Position numbers and translations under genes: made by a program
Notes under the pieces: generated by a model
Databases searched by the model: none
What the model was told of the DNA's origin: nothing
What the model saw: the letters and a program-made list of their open reading frames with translations, nothing else
Shown: positions 1 to 11,078 of the stretch, piece after piece
Layout of the letters: the number at the start of each line of letters is the position of its first letter
Position numbering within the stretch: the first letter of the stretch is position 1
Origin: Hydra vulgaris
Taxonomy: Eukaryota > Cnidaria > Hydrozoa > Anthoathecata > Hydridae
Length of the DNA stretch: 64,000 nucleotides
Assembly (NCBI RefSeq): GCF_038396675.1
Contig: NC_088929.1
Location: 29,127,501 to 29,191,500 of the forward strand
Reading direction: 5' to 3'

Positions 1-466
1 AGGAAAACTCTTGTTTTGGGGATGTTTCTGTGCTCGGGGAGTCAGTGAATTAGTGAAAATTAATGGAATAATGAACGCTGATGACTATATCAACATCCTT
101 AAGGTCAGATATTTCAAGTCCCTTCGAAAATGGGGCAGAACTGTACGTAACACGATGTTCATGCAAGACAACGACTCCATGCATAAGACTGATAAGACCA
201 TTAAATTCCTCCACGAGAAGAAATTGAAAGCTGTTGACTGGCCAGCACAAAGCCCTGATCTTAACCCACTTGAAAATTTATGGGCAATAGTTAAACAACG
301 GGTCTACAACTTTCCTACTCCACCTAAGAATAAGAATGAACTTTGGGCTCGTGTACAAGAGGTTTGGTACTCAATTACACCCGAGGAATGCCGCAAATTG
401 GTTGCTAGTGTTCCTGAAAGAATTCAGGCTGTAATTAAATCTAAAGGAGGATACACTCAATATTAA
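1..466 (+). CDS. Tc1/mariner-family transposase, C-terminal part (5' end outside window)
   Basis: The open frame runs in from the window edge and ends at a TAA at 464-466. About 150 residues are visible. They include MFMQDNDSMHK, matching the second catalytic Asp block (usually QDNDPKH), and WPAQSPDLNPLENLW, which holds the third acidic residue (Glu) of the DD34E triad. The end, IKSKGGYTQY, is the usual Tc1 C-terminus. The first catalytic Asp lies upstream of the window. The visible part has no stop or frameshift, but the PKH of the second block is replaced by SMH. A perfect hairpin starts 10 bases after the stop. Such enzymes cut and paste their own element at TA sites. Family certain; activity cannot be judged. 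Confidence 0.9.
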   Translation, partial: GKLLFWGCFCARGVSELVKINGIMNADDYINILKVRYFKSLRKWGRTVRNTMFMQDNDSMHKTDKTIKFLHEKKLKAVDWPAQSPDLNPLENLWAIVKQRVYNFPTPPKNKNELWARVQEVWYSITPEECRKLVASVPERIQAVIKSKGGYTQY

Positions 467-475
467 TTTACTACA

Positions 476-533
476 ATATGTTATTTGCTTTCATTTGCGA
501 CAAAATTGTCGCAAATGAAAGCAAATAACATAT
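476..533. repeat. Perfect hairpin, 27-nt arms, 4-nt loop
   Basis: Arms 476-502 and 507-533 are exact reverse complements around the loop AAAT. It sits just downstream of the Tc1 transposase stop. It could be part of the element's 3' end or a local inverted duplication. Confidence 0.9.
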
Positions 534-939
534 TTTTACCTATGCGAGATTACAGATAAAATTGTTGATTTAGGAAAAAACCCAGGGGGGGGGGGCACAC
601 TTTTCAAATCTTTGAAATCTAAAACTCTATAAAGTTCTTTTTATGTATTACTATATTTTATGAAACTAAATAATTTTTTTTTGTAGAAAAAAAAGTTATT
701 CAAGTGTTTAATCTACTTTTTCACATAGTTTAAACATTCAACACAAATGGTAAGTACACAAAAGTAACAAAAGATTAGTTTCTCTAGGTAGAGTGAGAAT
801 TATATTAAGTAGGTATGTCACTAAATTTTTAACTCTCTAAGTAATTCTTGAAAATACCAAAATGATTTCCTTTTTTTATTTTATATATAACTCCACAAAA
901 TATCATATGATTTCCTTTTTCATTTATAAATTTTACTTG
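534..939. other. No gene seen; contains an 11-G run
   Basis: AT-rich spacer. The only landmark is a run of 11 G near 584-594 (after AAACCCA). No open frame or repeat with support. Confidence 0.5.
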
Positions 940-1500
940 TTTCTGACGCCCTTGAACAACAAGTTGATTCGGCAGCCTCAAAAGCAAATATAAAGCTTGG
1001 AAAGCTCAAAAATGGATTCAGAAGCAAAGGTATGCTTATTTGGAAAGTGCCCTATACAACTTATGTTAGACCACAATTAACATTTGCTATCCAAGTGTCA
1101 GCCTATCTCAAATGCAATAAAGACTCAAACAAATCCACCACAGAGCAACTAAAGTAAGATCTTTCTTACAAAGAAAGACTCAACACTTTTGAATTAACCA
1201 CTCTGAAAATCAGAAGAGAAGCATGGAGATCTTATACAACAGTAAAAAATAATACATGGTTTTGATAAAGTTGACTACATCACTCTACAAATAACTGCAC
1301 CTGCTTCTTCTCCACACTACGATCTACTCGGCCACAACCTTTGTTTGGAAAAACAGAATGTGTTGAATTGTGCCAAACAATTCCATTATTTCACAAACCA
1401 TGTTGTAAATAGTTGGAATGCTTTACTGTCTAAAACTTTAAATGCATTGCCAACTAATATTTTCGAGAACTTTCTTACCAGAAAAGCATAAAAAGCATTA
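940..1500 (+). pseudogene. LINE reverse-transcriptase C-terminal remnant
   Basis: Conceptual translation with stops reads VDSAASKANIKLGKLKNGF, then WKVPYTTYVRPQLTFA, then LSYKERLNTFELTTLKIRR. This is the order found at the C-terminal end of non-LTR retrotransposon pol proteins (VSKAANKA..LG, LYKTYVRPQLEYA, SYEERL..LGL.SLE.RR). Frameshifts and stops are frequent, so it is a dead fragment. Everything upstream of this end of the RT is missing. Clade not assigned. Confidence 0.75.
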
Positions 1501-4230
1501 GCCAAACAAAATAAATAGTTAAACAGATACACAAAGTTTACGATTGAAAGGGGGAACCAACTATTTGTTATTTTTCTGAAAAAACGACCAATAACTGGTC
1601 ATCCGCTTGATTGGTTCTCCCATCAGGTTTGACAAACACTTATATTTACAAACACTTATTCAATATTTCAAACCCTGAGTTAATAGTTAATTTTTACCTC
1701 TTCCATAATTTCATCGATTTCAAAGTTGTTGTATTTGTTTTCTGAAAAAAACTGAAAAAGTATTTTATTTTTAAAACAAAATAAAAAAAACAAGCAACAG
1801 CAGTAATAAAAGAAGTAGTAGTATAAAACTGAATAATCTAAAACTTATATAAAAATTATAATTACATTATTACAACAAAAAAAAAACATTATTACATTAT
1901 TACCAATGAAAATAACAAAAAAAAAACTAAATTTAATAGAATAAAAAAATAGTAATATAGGATAAAGTAAAGAATGATTTAGGATTTCAAAGATAAAATA
2001 ATATACAACAAAAAATGTTAAAGATTGAAAATATTTAAATATAACTAGGATAAACCAATAAATAATAAACATTTGGATAAACCTAGGATAAACTTTATAT
2101 CTAATAAATAAAAGCATGCTTTGATTATAAAAAATTAAAGTCAAAAGTCATTTGCCCTTTTGTTTTATGCTAATAAGTATTAACCCTTATTTAAGTATTT
2201 ACTCTTTATATATAACCTTTAAATAGTATTAACCCTTATATAAGTATCAATTCTTTATATATAACCCTTAACAAGTATTAATACTTAAATATTATCCTAA
2301 TAAGTCAGGGATCGAATTAAGGGTATCGCGATCGCAAGTCGCGATTGCTTTTCACACCTTCGCGATTAGTTTTTTCATAAAAAAAATATTTTTGCGATTT
2401 TTTTTTTTGGTTTTTTTTTTTTCCTTTCTAATTTAGCATATTTTTTTTGGCAATTCTTAAAAGTAATGTTTTTGTCTAAGTTTTTTTATTAAGGTTAATA
2501 AAGTCATGCTAAATTTATCATCATGCTAAATTTATCTTTTGAATAGAATGATTGCTCTTTCGCGCGGAGATTTTCATTCAACATAAAGCACTTTTGAATT
2601 TAAATTTCTTCAAATCTCTGCGTGGAAACCAATAATATTTTAAAAGGTCGAAAAGTTGGAGTGAACAGTTTTAAAGGGAAAAGATGTTTAAGCAAATTTT
2701 TTCTTCATTCTTTTTTTTTAACAAAACAGCCAGGTTTTTTATCTTTGTTTTTAAAACGTTGCACCAAATTAACATATTATTAATAATTTAAATTATTATT
2801 TTATCCACAACTTCATATTATAAATTTTACTACTTTAAGTATATTAAAATATATATTAAATTTTATTCAAACGTTTTTATTTAAAAATGCAATGCTAATA
2901 GAAACCAGTAAGTTCTTTGCTACGATGTAAGTTGAACAGTAAGCGTTTTGCTTTAAAAAATAAAAATAAAAAAATTATTTTTTTTTCAAAATTTTTTTCC
3001 AAAAAAATAATTTAAGCATATACTTAAACTTAACAAAATATAAATCGATTAATTAAACCAAATTTTTTTCTCACTTTTTGTTATAAAACAATTTAAACGA
3101 AAAAGTTTAATGAAAACTTAACTTAAAACCATTTGAATGAAAAAATTATTTATACTTAAATTTTTAATAGTACGATTATTATTCTAAGATTTTAAATAGT
3201 AATACCAATAAATTATAAAAATGAGGTATTTAATATTTTTTTTCTTTGACCTTACTTGTTTGGTCTACGGATATGCATGTTTAAGCATTTTTTTTTTTAA
3301 TTAAACATTTCTATTTATTTCATTCATTTTATTATAAACGCGTTTTATGATATTGATGTTATAAAAACTTAACTTTATAAAACAGCAACACAAACAGCGT
3401 CACAAAGTTTTTTTACACAAGCTCTAAACTTTGTAGTTTGTTTCATTGTTGTTTTATAGTTTTTTACAATAACAATTCAATACTCTTTAAAAATAACTTG
3501 TTTTATCAACAGCATGAACCCATTACTAAAAGTAATATCATAATAGCATTAAATACTTTGCTTGCTTATTACATCATAACTTGGTCATTACACTAAACTA
3601 AAACTTAAGTTGTAAATTATAACAGTATAGTAGTAGTTTATAAAAATAAACTACAGTATTTTAAACTCCGCCAAACGAAAAAATTAAAAGATAATATTTA
3701 AATATGAGCAATATTATGTTAAATAAAATGAAGTTATGAACTAATGTTGAAAAATACAATTTTATACCAACACCTCCCCCCTTCCCTGTGCCGCAGAGCA
3801 GTGCCAGGGATTAAGTATTATTCTTTTCCTGGCTTTTACCAAACAATATCCTTTTACAAATAGCATAATTTCTTACCAATTGAATTTTTAAAAGATTTAA
3901 ATTCTGTCTTACTTTACAACTTTGTTACACTTTCAGTTACCAAAATATTAAAATTAATTATTAAATATGAAAAATTCTCTTTATAAAGTTACCTTATCCC
4001 TTTGTAAAATTGTATAGAGATAAGGTTAATTATATGAAGATTATCCTTATAAGTTTTTTATTTTGAATTATTAAATATAACTTTCATGGTACTGCAAACT
4101 GCAAATCAGTAAAAGGAAGTCATTTTACTGATTCGCAACTAATAATTTTTAAAAGTATAATCATGAACAAAACTTTTGGTCAATGTACGCACATCCAATT
4201 TTCTCTATTCTTATCATTAGTCAATTGAAA
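1501..4230. other. Gene-free AT-rich stretch
   Basis: No coding sequence recognised. 2173-2275 holds two copies of a roughly 55-bp unit containing AGTATTAACCCTTAT and CTTTATATATAACC. 2328-2360 has GCGATCGC-type short palindromes. The rest is A/T runs. Confidence 0.5.
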
Positions 4231-4260
4231 TAATATACTTACTTATTAGTAAGTATATTA
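4231..4260. repeat. Hairpin, 12-nt arms, 6-nt loop
   Basis: TAATATACTTAC at 4231-4242 is mirrored exactly at 4249-4260. It lies a few bases before a larger foldback element. Confidence 0.7.
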
Positions 4261-4267
4261 TAATATA

Positions 4268-4541
4268 TGATAATCTGTAATATGCAAACTGCAAAATGTT
4301 GATAAAATGCAAATTTTGCTAACCAAAACATTATATTTTACAGACTACATATATTTATTAATTTATATCAATATTTAATTATATAAATATAATTTTATAA
4401 AAATATTTTATTATATAAATATAATAAAATAATAATATAGAATTAATAAATATATTTGTAGTCTGTAAAATATAATGTTTTAGTTAGCAAATAAATTTGC
4501 ATTTTACCAACAGTTTGCAGTTTGCATATTACAGATTATCA
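4268..4541. mobile_element. Foldback/MITE-like element, about 97-nt inverted arms
   Basis: The left arm (4268 to about 4364) begins TGATAATCTGTAATATGCAA. The right arm (about 4441-4541) is its near-perfect reverse complement, with scattered mismatches. A 75-bp A/T-only centre separates them. No coding capacity. Flanking TA-rich sequence hides any target duplication. Confidence 0.75.
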
Positions 4542-4753
4542 TTTTTTATAATCTATTAATAATTTATAGTTTGAATTGTATTATTTTACTTGAAAGATCA
4601 TTTTGTTTTTATTTTTATTTGTTTTGGAGTTGATTTTATTTTATTTTATTCAATTTTCTTTAAAAAAAAAAAACAATTATAGTAGTATAAAACACTTAAT
4701 GATTCATTGAAAAAAAATCATGCTTCATTGAGAATGGTTCATATATAATAAGG

Positions 4754-4831
4754 ATTAGTTTAGTGTTATAATTAGCATATAACACCATCTTTTTAGATAG
4801 TGTTATGCACTGATTATAACACTAAATTAAT
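4754..4831. repeat. Long imperfect hairpin, about 36-nt arms
   Basis: Left arm ATTAGTTTAGTGTTATAATT... is complementary to ...ATTATAACACTAAATTAAT with a few mismatches. The turn lies near 4793. No coding sequence. Confidence 0.65.
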
Positions 4832-7800
4832 TCTATAAAACAATGTTTTTTAGGCAGCTGAGGCTCTTTGACGGTGGGAAAGACAACTCGCCTTTGAGAT
4901 GGAATACTTTGAAATAAAATCCCATCTTAGTGTGATATGAATTCAAAAATAAAAAATCCTATTGCTTGTTAATATATCGCTAGAATTAGTTATGTCACTA
5001 GACATATGCTACCTGCTGAAAAGGAGGAAGTCCTAAGATTATTAAATATCATGGTACAAATTTAGATGCTGCTTTAGTAGGAAAAAAGAAAAGATAAATC
5101 ACATAGTTGAGATAAAACAAGTAAACGAGCAAGTAATGATATTAAAAGGGTCATTGGTTTAATATAGTTTCAATATATGCACTTAAAAATGGTAGGACAA
5201 AAAAAGAAAAGGAAAAATTATACAATACTCTTGCCAATATTTAGAAAATCTTGGAGAAAACAAGCCAAAATTTCCTTGGTGAAAATATGGCATTAAAAAT
5301 AAAAAAGTTTTTTGTTAATATCTCAATAAATGATTTGTTTTTAGTAAGTTTAACTAACTTTAAACTTATTTTCTAAGGTTTATTTAAAATATAAACACAA
5401 TTTGTCTTGACACTTCGGGAATGCTTTAAGTGAAAAAAATAACAAGCAAAAGCTCTTAAATCCACCTAGGTCTTGTTTTTTTGAAAATTAATGAAAAGTT
5501 ATTTCACAGCAATAACTATATTGTTAATAATTCTTAAAAATTCACTTTTTTTTATTTTATGATTTAATATAGTTTTAATTGTATTTTTTACTGTTATGTT
5601 GATAAGATTGTTACAAAAAACTAGGCATTATAAATTCCACCTAAGAATGCCAAATATGGATACAATCCCACCAACAGCTCTTATGAGATTATCTAACCTT
5701 CAAAACAAGATTCTTAAGATAAATTTTTTGTAGAATAAAAATTTAATCATTATGTACCCTACCTAACTTTAAAAATGTTTAAATCTATGCAACTATGTTC
5801 AACTCTTAAACTGACAATTAGTCCAAAAAAATGGTTTACAGGAGCAATTTATGGCTCTCACAAAAGTATATTTTTTTCTCTCAAAATTATTATTATCATT
5901 GTAACTAAAATGAAAAACACAAATTCCTTTTTATAAAAAATAAAAAAATAATAATAAATTTATAAAAACAAAAAAATAATAATAATAATAAAAAAAAAGA
6001 GAGCCGATTTAGATGCAAATATTTTTGATTGGATTAGACTACTTGATAAATAAAAAATTATTAGACTCTAAATTATATTGACAAAATATAAAATTATTGC
6101 ACTCTTAATTATTGCATAATAATTTTTATTTTATGTAATGAATTATATATTTTATATATTAATTACTTTAACATACTATTCACATTTATTGTGAAATTTT
6201 TAATTGTTGTAATAATTCTTAAAATGTCTATATTCAATTACAATAAGAAAATGAAAAATATTTTTTATAAATAGTAAAAAATTTTTATAGCTCTTTGTCA
6301 AATTTTTTATCAAATAAGCAATGTTGTTAATAAATAAATGGATAATAAGTGTAAAAACCAAAAGACAATGTTTGTCTAAAGAATTTTTTCACTGCGCAAA
6401 ATGACAATTGTTATGTATATACTCTTTTATTAACGTTACAAACATGTCTGTAACAAGTATATAACTAAATTTTGTATATAATAAGCAATTTTTTTAATGA
6501 ATAAACAAATAGCTTGTGCAAAAACCATTAATCATTATTTTCATCTGCTCTTGCACTCATTTACTTCCATTGAGGTCTGTTAAACAATTCACTTATCAAA
6601 ATAAAAAAACAAAAAAAGAAAACAAATAAAATTAAGTAAAACAATAAATACAGTATAAATAAAAAAAGCAAAAAAATGAAAAAAAAAAACATTCTTACTC
6701 TATAGCCAATAAATGTTGGGTTTGTATAGTTTTTTTTTTAAAAACAATTAAATTTAATTACCATCAAAGATTTACAAGTCATAGGGTTAAGACCCTCTTT
6801 TGACCTTCTGACTAATGGCAACATTATTAGAAAGAAAAAAAAGAGCATCATTCAAAAAGCATTTTCCTTTTGACCTTGGGTGAATACATAAATTTAAATT
6901 GAACTCATAAATTAAAAAAATAAAAACATAAATCCTCATATTTAATTTTATTTTAGAACAGCTATAAAGTATATAAATATACCTCTTTGTAATCATTTAT
7001 AAACTCTTTATCTCCTCGAAATGTAAAATGGATTCCACATGACTTCACAAAAATATTATTTGTTAAAAAGCATCTGCATATTAGCTCACAATTTCCAGTC
7101 ATTTTTAAACCAATCTTTTTTGTACATGGAGAAAAAAGAAACCTTTTCAAACTATTTTATACTGTTTAATTGAAAAAATTTAGAACTTTAAATAAAAAAA
7201 ATTTTTTAAATGCATACAAAAAAATGAATATCAAAAAAACTTTCAAATGACTAAATTTAAATTATTAAAAAGATTTTTTTTCTATAACTGCATACATATT
7301 GTACAACAACTAAATATATACATTAAAAATATACATTACATATATACATTACAAATATATGGGTAAAAACATCTTATATTTATTTTTTTTAAATGGTTTT
7401 CCTGAAAACTTTCTACAAAAATTAAAATATGGGTAAATATATAGCATCTGTGGAACTCTTAACACATTTTAAGTGGGTACTGTAAAAAATGCAACTGTAT
7501 TGCAAAGCAGGTAAAAAAAAAACCTACATTATTAAAAAAAAAAGGCAAATAAATTATAAAAACTACAAAAATTAGTTTTTTTAAACAAACATCGTATTTT
7601 TTTAATTGAAAACCACATGCATTTTTTTTTTAAAAAAAAGAAAAAATCCGTAAGTTTTAAACAATACCGTGGAATAATAGCATGTAAAATATAAAATATA
7701 AAACACCAAAGATAATAAACATATAACAGCAAATATAACAAAAAATGATACATAATTATGCAACATAATTAAAAAAACCTACTTAACCTTCGGATAAGCA

Positions 7801-8319
7801 GCAGTCTGCGCAACGGATACTAATACCTGACCCATTTAAACTTGTTAATATAGGATTATTGTCAAACAAGATATTTTCTGTGTTGCTTTCAGTATTAGAA
7901 TAAAATATCACATAAGCTAATTGAATTTTGTTTAAAAGAAATTTGTATTTAATGTCATGCTTTTATCTTCAAAAAAAATTAATAATACTTTTAGATTATT
8001 ATATCAAAACATTAGAGATTCTTTAAATACTACTTAAACTACAAACTTTCAATAAAACAACTTAAAAAATTTCTACTTATTGTACAAAACTGAAATCCGT
8101 GTTCTAATTTAAACTGAGTGACACATATATTCATTTTAAAAAGAAGCTTTTTTAACAAATAAAACTTCTAAAATCTGCAAACACCAAGTTAAAGGCAATT
8201 TCCAAGATAATATTTAGAGAGACTGGTAAATTTAAAACTTAAAAAATAAATAAGTGACAGATAGAGCTTTAATCTTTACACTTTGATAAGAAACACATTG
8301 AGAAAAATTGAATGGTTTA
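4832..8319. other. Gene-poor AT-rich stretch; one weak exon-like segment
   Basis: No gene recognised. On the minus strand 6995-7150 encodes a cysteine-containing segment (MTGNCELICRCF, then FRGDKEFINDYKE) followed by a GTATAT donor-like site. It might be a lone exon but matches nothing I know. The remainder is low complexity. Confidence 0.3.
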
Positions 8320-8362
8320 TGTTACTTAAGAATAAGAAATATTTTCTTATTTTTAAGTAACA
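8320..8362. repeat. Hairpin, 20-nt arms with one mismatch, 3-nt loop
   Basis: TGTTACTTAAGAATAAGAAA at 8320-8339 is reverse-complemented at 8343-8362 with one C/T difference. Confidence 0.75.
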
Positions 8363-8519
8363 TTTCAAATATTTTCAAAAAATTCCTGACATAAGTGATA
8401 GAAGATAAAATTCAAGAATCAAGCTAACTAATTTTTGCATTGTCACATCTTCAACAAATGTAATTTTGAAGAAAGAATGCATAACTATTTTAAATGACTT
8501 GAACTCATATAGTAATTGA

Positions 8520-8531
8520 CCGGGGCCCCGG
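8520..8531. repeat. GC-only palindrome CCGGGGCCCCGG
   Basis: Perfect 12-bp self-complementary GC block in AT-rich surroundings. A related run of CCCGG-type words occurs at 10175-10230 just upstream of a SINE. Confidence 0.6.
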
Positions 8532-8639
8532 CCCAGGTTAAAAATGAGACTTTTTGCAAAGCCAAACAAGAATGAGTTTTGGTCAATTGTAATAGAGATG
8601 ATAGCTCCTTTGAGCATTGACCGTGATTTTATTTGTAGA

Positions 8640-9767
8640 AAAAAGAAAGAAATGAAACCTTACAGCAGTAGGAGAGTGGCTCAAGTTTGGCAGATAAACC
8701 AAAACTAATTAAATTTACAATGTGGTTTTAGACTTTTTGCCTGAGAGTAAGAGGGTTGTTATTTGTCAATACAGGAATGCCAATAATATTGCAATATTTT
8801 TTTGCAGAAAATAAAATTGCAGTAAAAAATGAGCTTTGTTGTCTAACCAAAATTATGGATTTTTAGTCCAAAATTTTAATGCCATTGTAAGCCTTAGGCT
8901 GTTACAAAAGAGAGATCAGATTTAAAAATGGTTGCTTATTCTAAGCAATTAAAGACTTTTAGTCAAGAAATGATTACAAGTAAAGATTTTTAGTCAAGAA
9001 GAGTATGGCCATTATATTCAATAGTCAAATTAGAGTAAGATTTCTTTACAAATAACTCTACTTTATTTTGGGGAGGAGTAAAAAGATCAGACCCATGAAT
9101 TAGAGAATAAATGCTTGACTTACTTTAGTTAATGACATTGAAGACTAACCAAAGTCTCTAGAATCTAACATCTGAGATAAGATACAAGGTTTAGTAAAAT
9201 GAGAATAACAGAGCTTAACATCAGACAGAACTTTTTTACATTGGCTTCTTGCAATAATAAAAAGGACACTTGTTCTTAAAAGAGATGTCCTTGTAATAAA
9301 GATGAAAATAATGATTAATGTTTAATAAGGCAACATTTCAAGATAGTGAAAGATGTAAAGTAGAATGAAGCTTGACTTAAAATTGAAGAGAAGTAATAAA
9401 AGCTTCCAAACTTTTATTCCAGAAGGAACAAAAGCTTCCAAGATGCTTTAAAATAAAATAAATAGTAAACATATATGTTTGCTATTTATTTAGATGCTAA
9501 CATACAATATCCTTTCATTGCTATATAAACTTTAGTATTTATACGGTGTAGTAGTTGCCCAAAGAGAAGATGATCAGATAAATGTGTGGTGTGACTCTAG
9601 CAAGCCAAGAAAAGGAGGCATAATTATAGACAGACTAGAAAAAACATTGTATCAAACAACATTGCTTAGAAAAGAATAAAGTAATTTAGATATCAGCATG
9701 TAGAGAGATAGCAGCTTCAGTAGAAAATGGTAGTGGTTGAAGTAAGAAAACTTGAAGAGAGCGCCTT
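8640..9767. other. No gene recognised; less AT-rich than its surroundings
   Basis: Base composition differs from the flanks and resembles old interspersed-repeat sequence. I could not extract a convincing protein in any frame. Confidence 0.35.
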
Positions 9768-9865
9768 AGATAATGTATGAATGAGCTTTAGTTAAGGAAA
9801 AAAAAAAACTTCTAGATAATGTATGAATGAGCTTTAGTTAAGGAAAAAAAAAAGTTCTAGATAGT
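9768..9865. repeat. Two tandem copies of a roughly 55-bp unit
   Basis: TAGATAATGTATGAATGAGC followed by TTTAGTTAAGG and an A-run occurs twice in a row. A third partial start (TAGATAGTTTAT) follows. Confidence 0.7.
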
Positions 9866-9877
9866 TTATATTAGAGA

Positions 9878-9905
9878 AACAGCATAAAAGAGGAAGGCTA
9901 AAGAC

Positions 9906-9936
<31 letters not shown>

Positions 9937-10035
9937 CATCATCATCATCATTATCGGGCTTTAGCCTTCCTCTTTTATGCTGTTGATGATGATGATGATG
10001 ATGATAATAATCATCATCATCATCATCATCATGAT
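9878..10035. repeat. Hairpin with 26-nt perfect arms enclosing (GAT)n/(ATC)n
   Basis: Arms 9878-9903 and 9959-9984 are exact reverse complements (start AACAGCATAAAAGAGGAAGG). The enclosed sequence is (GAT)n followed by (ATC)n, so it also folds on itself. A second GAT-to-ATC array follows at 9984-10035. Confidence 0.9.
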
Positions 10036-10300
10036 GATAAAGATTATGATGATCACAATATTTATGTATGCATGATTATAATGATGTTTATATATGCATA
10101 TATATACAAAATAAAACATTTTGAATAAAAAATATACTTGAATATGTATAAATGTTTATGCAGCCCTGTTCACAAACCCGGACCCAGCCCCGGCTATATT
10201 TTATCAAACCCGGCCCTGGTCAAATACCAACCCAAGTCACTTACTATCCTCTTAACATAATTAGTTTAAATATCAAATAAACGCATATACGCAAATACAT

Positions 10301-10538
10301 GCGGTAGTGGTGTAGTGATAGAGCGCTCGCTTCATAAGCAAGAGGTTCCGAGTTCAATTCCCACCATGTCCCTGGTAGTACCGCGCTCAACTTGTTTCTC
10401 CGTGCAGCGACCTTGTTCGTCAAGGTTCGTGTTTCGGAGTTATAGTTATGAGAGGGTTATAATCACAAGTAGCCTCCTCATCTGAAGTGATCTTCTTAGC
10501 CTCGGGGAGGTTAATTAAAAAAAAAAAAAAAAAAAAAT
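10301..10538 (+). mobile_element. tRNA-Met-derived SINE
   Basis: Head 10301-10366 resembles a tRNA. It has an A-box-like TGTAGTGATAGAGCGC, an anticodon loop TTCATAA (anticodon CAT, Met) flanked by a mostly paired stem, and a B-box-like GGTTCCGAGTTCAATTCC. An unrelated body follows, ending GCCTCGGGGAGG, then a 22-A tail. Acceptor stem pairing is poor and there is no tRNA 3' end, so this is a retroposon rather than a tRNA gene. RNA polymerase III would be the expected transcriber. Confidence 0.8.
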
Positions 10539-10606
10539 GAAAATAACTCTTAACATAAGTAGGTTGCCTATCAGATACACAATGAAAATAACATCAAAAA
10601 TCTTAC

Positions 10607-10824
10607 ATGCATACAAACATGCATACATACATGCATACATACATGCATACATACATGCATACATACATGCATACATACATGCATACATACATACATGCAT
10701 ACATACATACATACATACATACATACATACATACATACATACATACATACATACATACATACATACATACATACATACATACATACATACATACATACAT
10801 ACATACATACATACATACATACAT
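10607..10824. repeat. (CATA)n tetranucleotide array with CATG interruptions on the left
   Basis: The left third is CATACATGCATA-type repeats. The right two thirds are almost pure CATA. Open frames through it on both strands (YIHT, MYVC repeats) are repeat translations, not genes. Confidence 0.95.
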
Positions 10825-11078
10825 GCTGGAAAAACTTTAGTTAATTCTGGTCTCAACTAATTGAGTGAGTTAAGGTCAAAAAAAAATTACAAAAATCAAT
10901 TATATTATTTATTTCAAAACCCCCACATAATTTTGTATCTACTATTAAAAATAATTATAATAATTTATAATAAGAAATATAGAACTGAATCACTTTTTTT
11001 TACTCTTTTTATGGCATGTTTAAAATTTAACAATATACAACTTCAAAAAGATTTTTTTACAAATAACTTTTAAAGAAC

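Noticed and set aside
8520-8531. GC palindrome as a regulatory site
   Set aside because: No gene nearby and no partner motif; left only as a repeat.
10301-10373. Functional tRNA-Met gene
   Set aside because: Acceptor stem does not close and the sequence continues into a body with an A tail, typical of a SINE.
10515-10860. Open frames of repeated YIHT, MYVC or MHTY
   Set aside because: Translations of the (CATA)n array, open in several frames on both strands.
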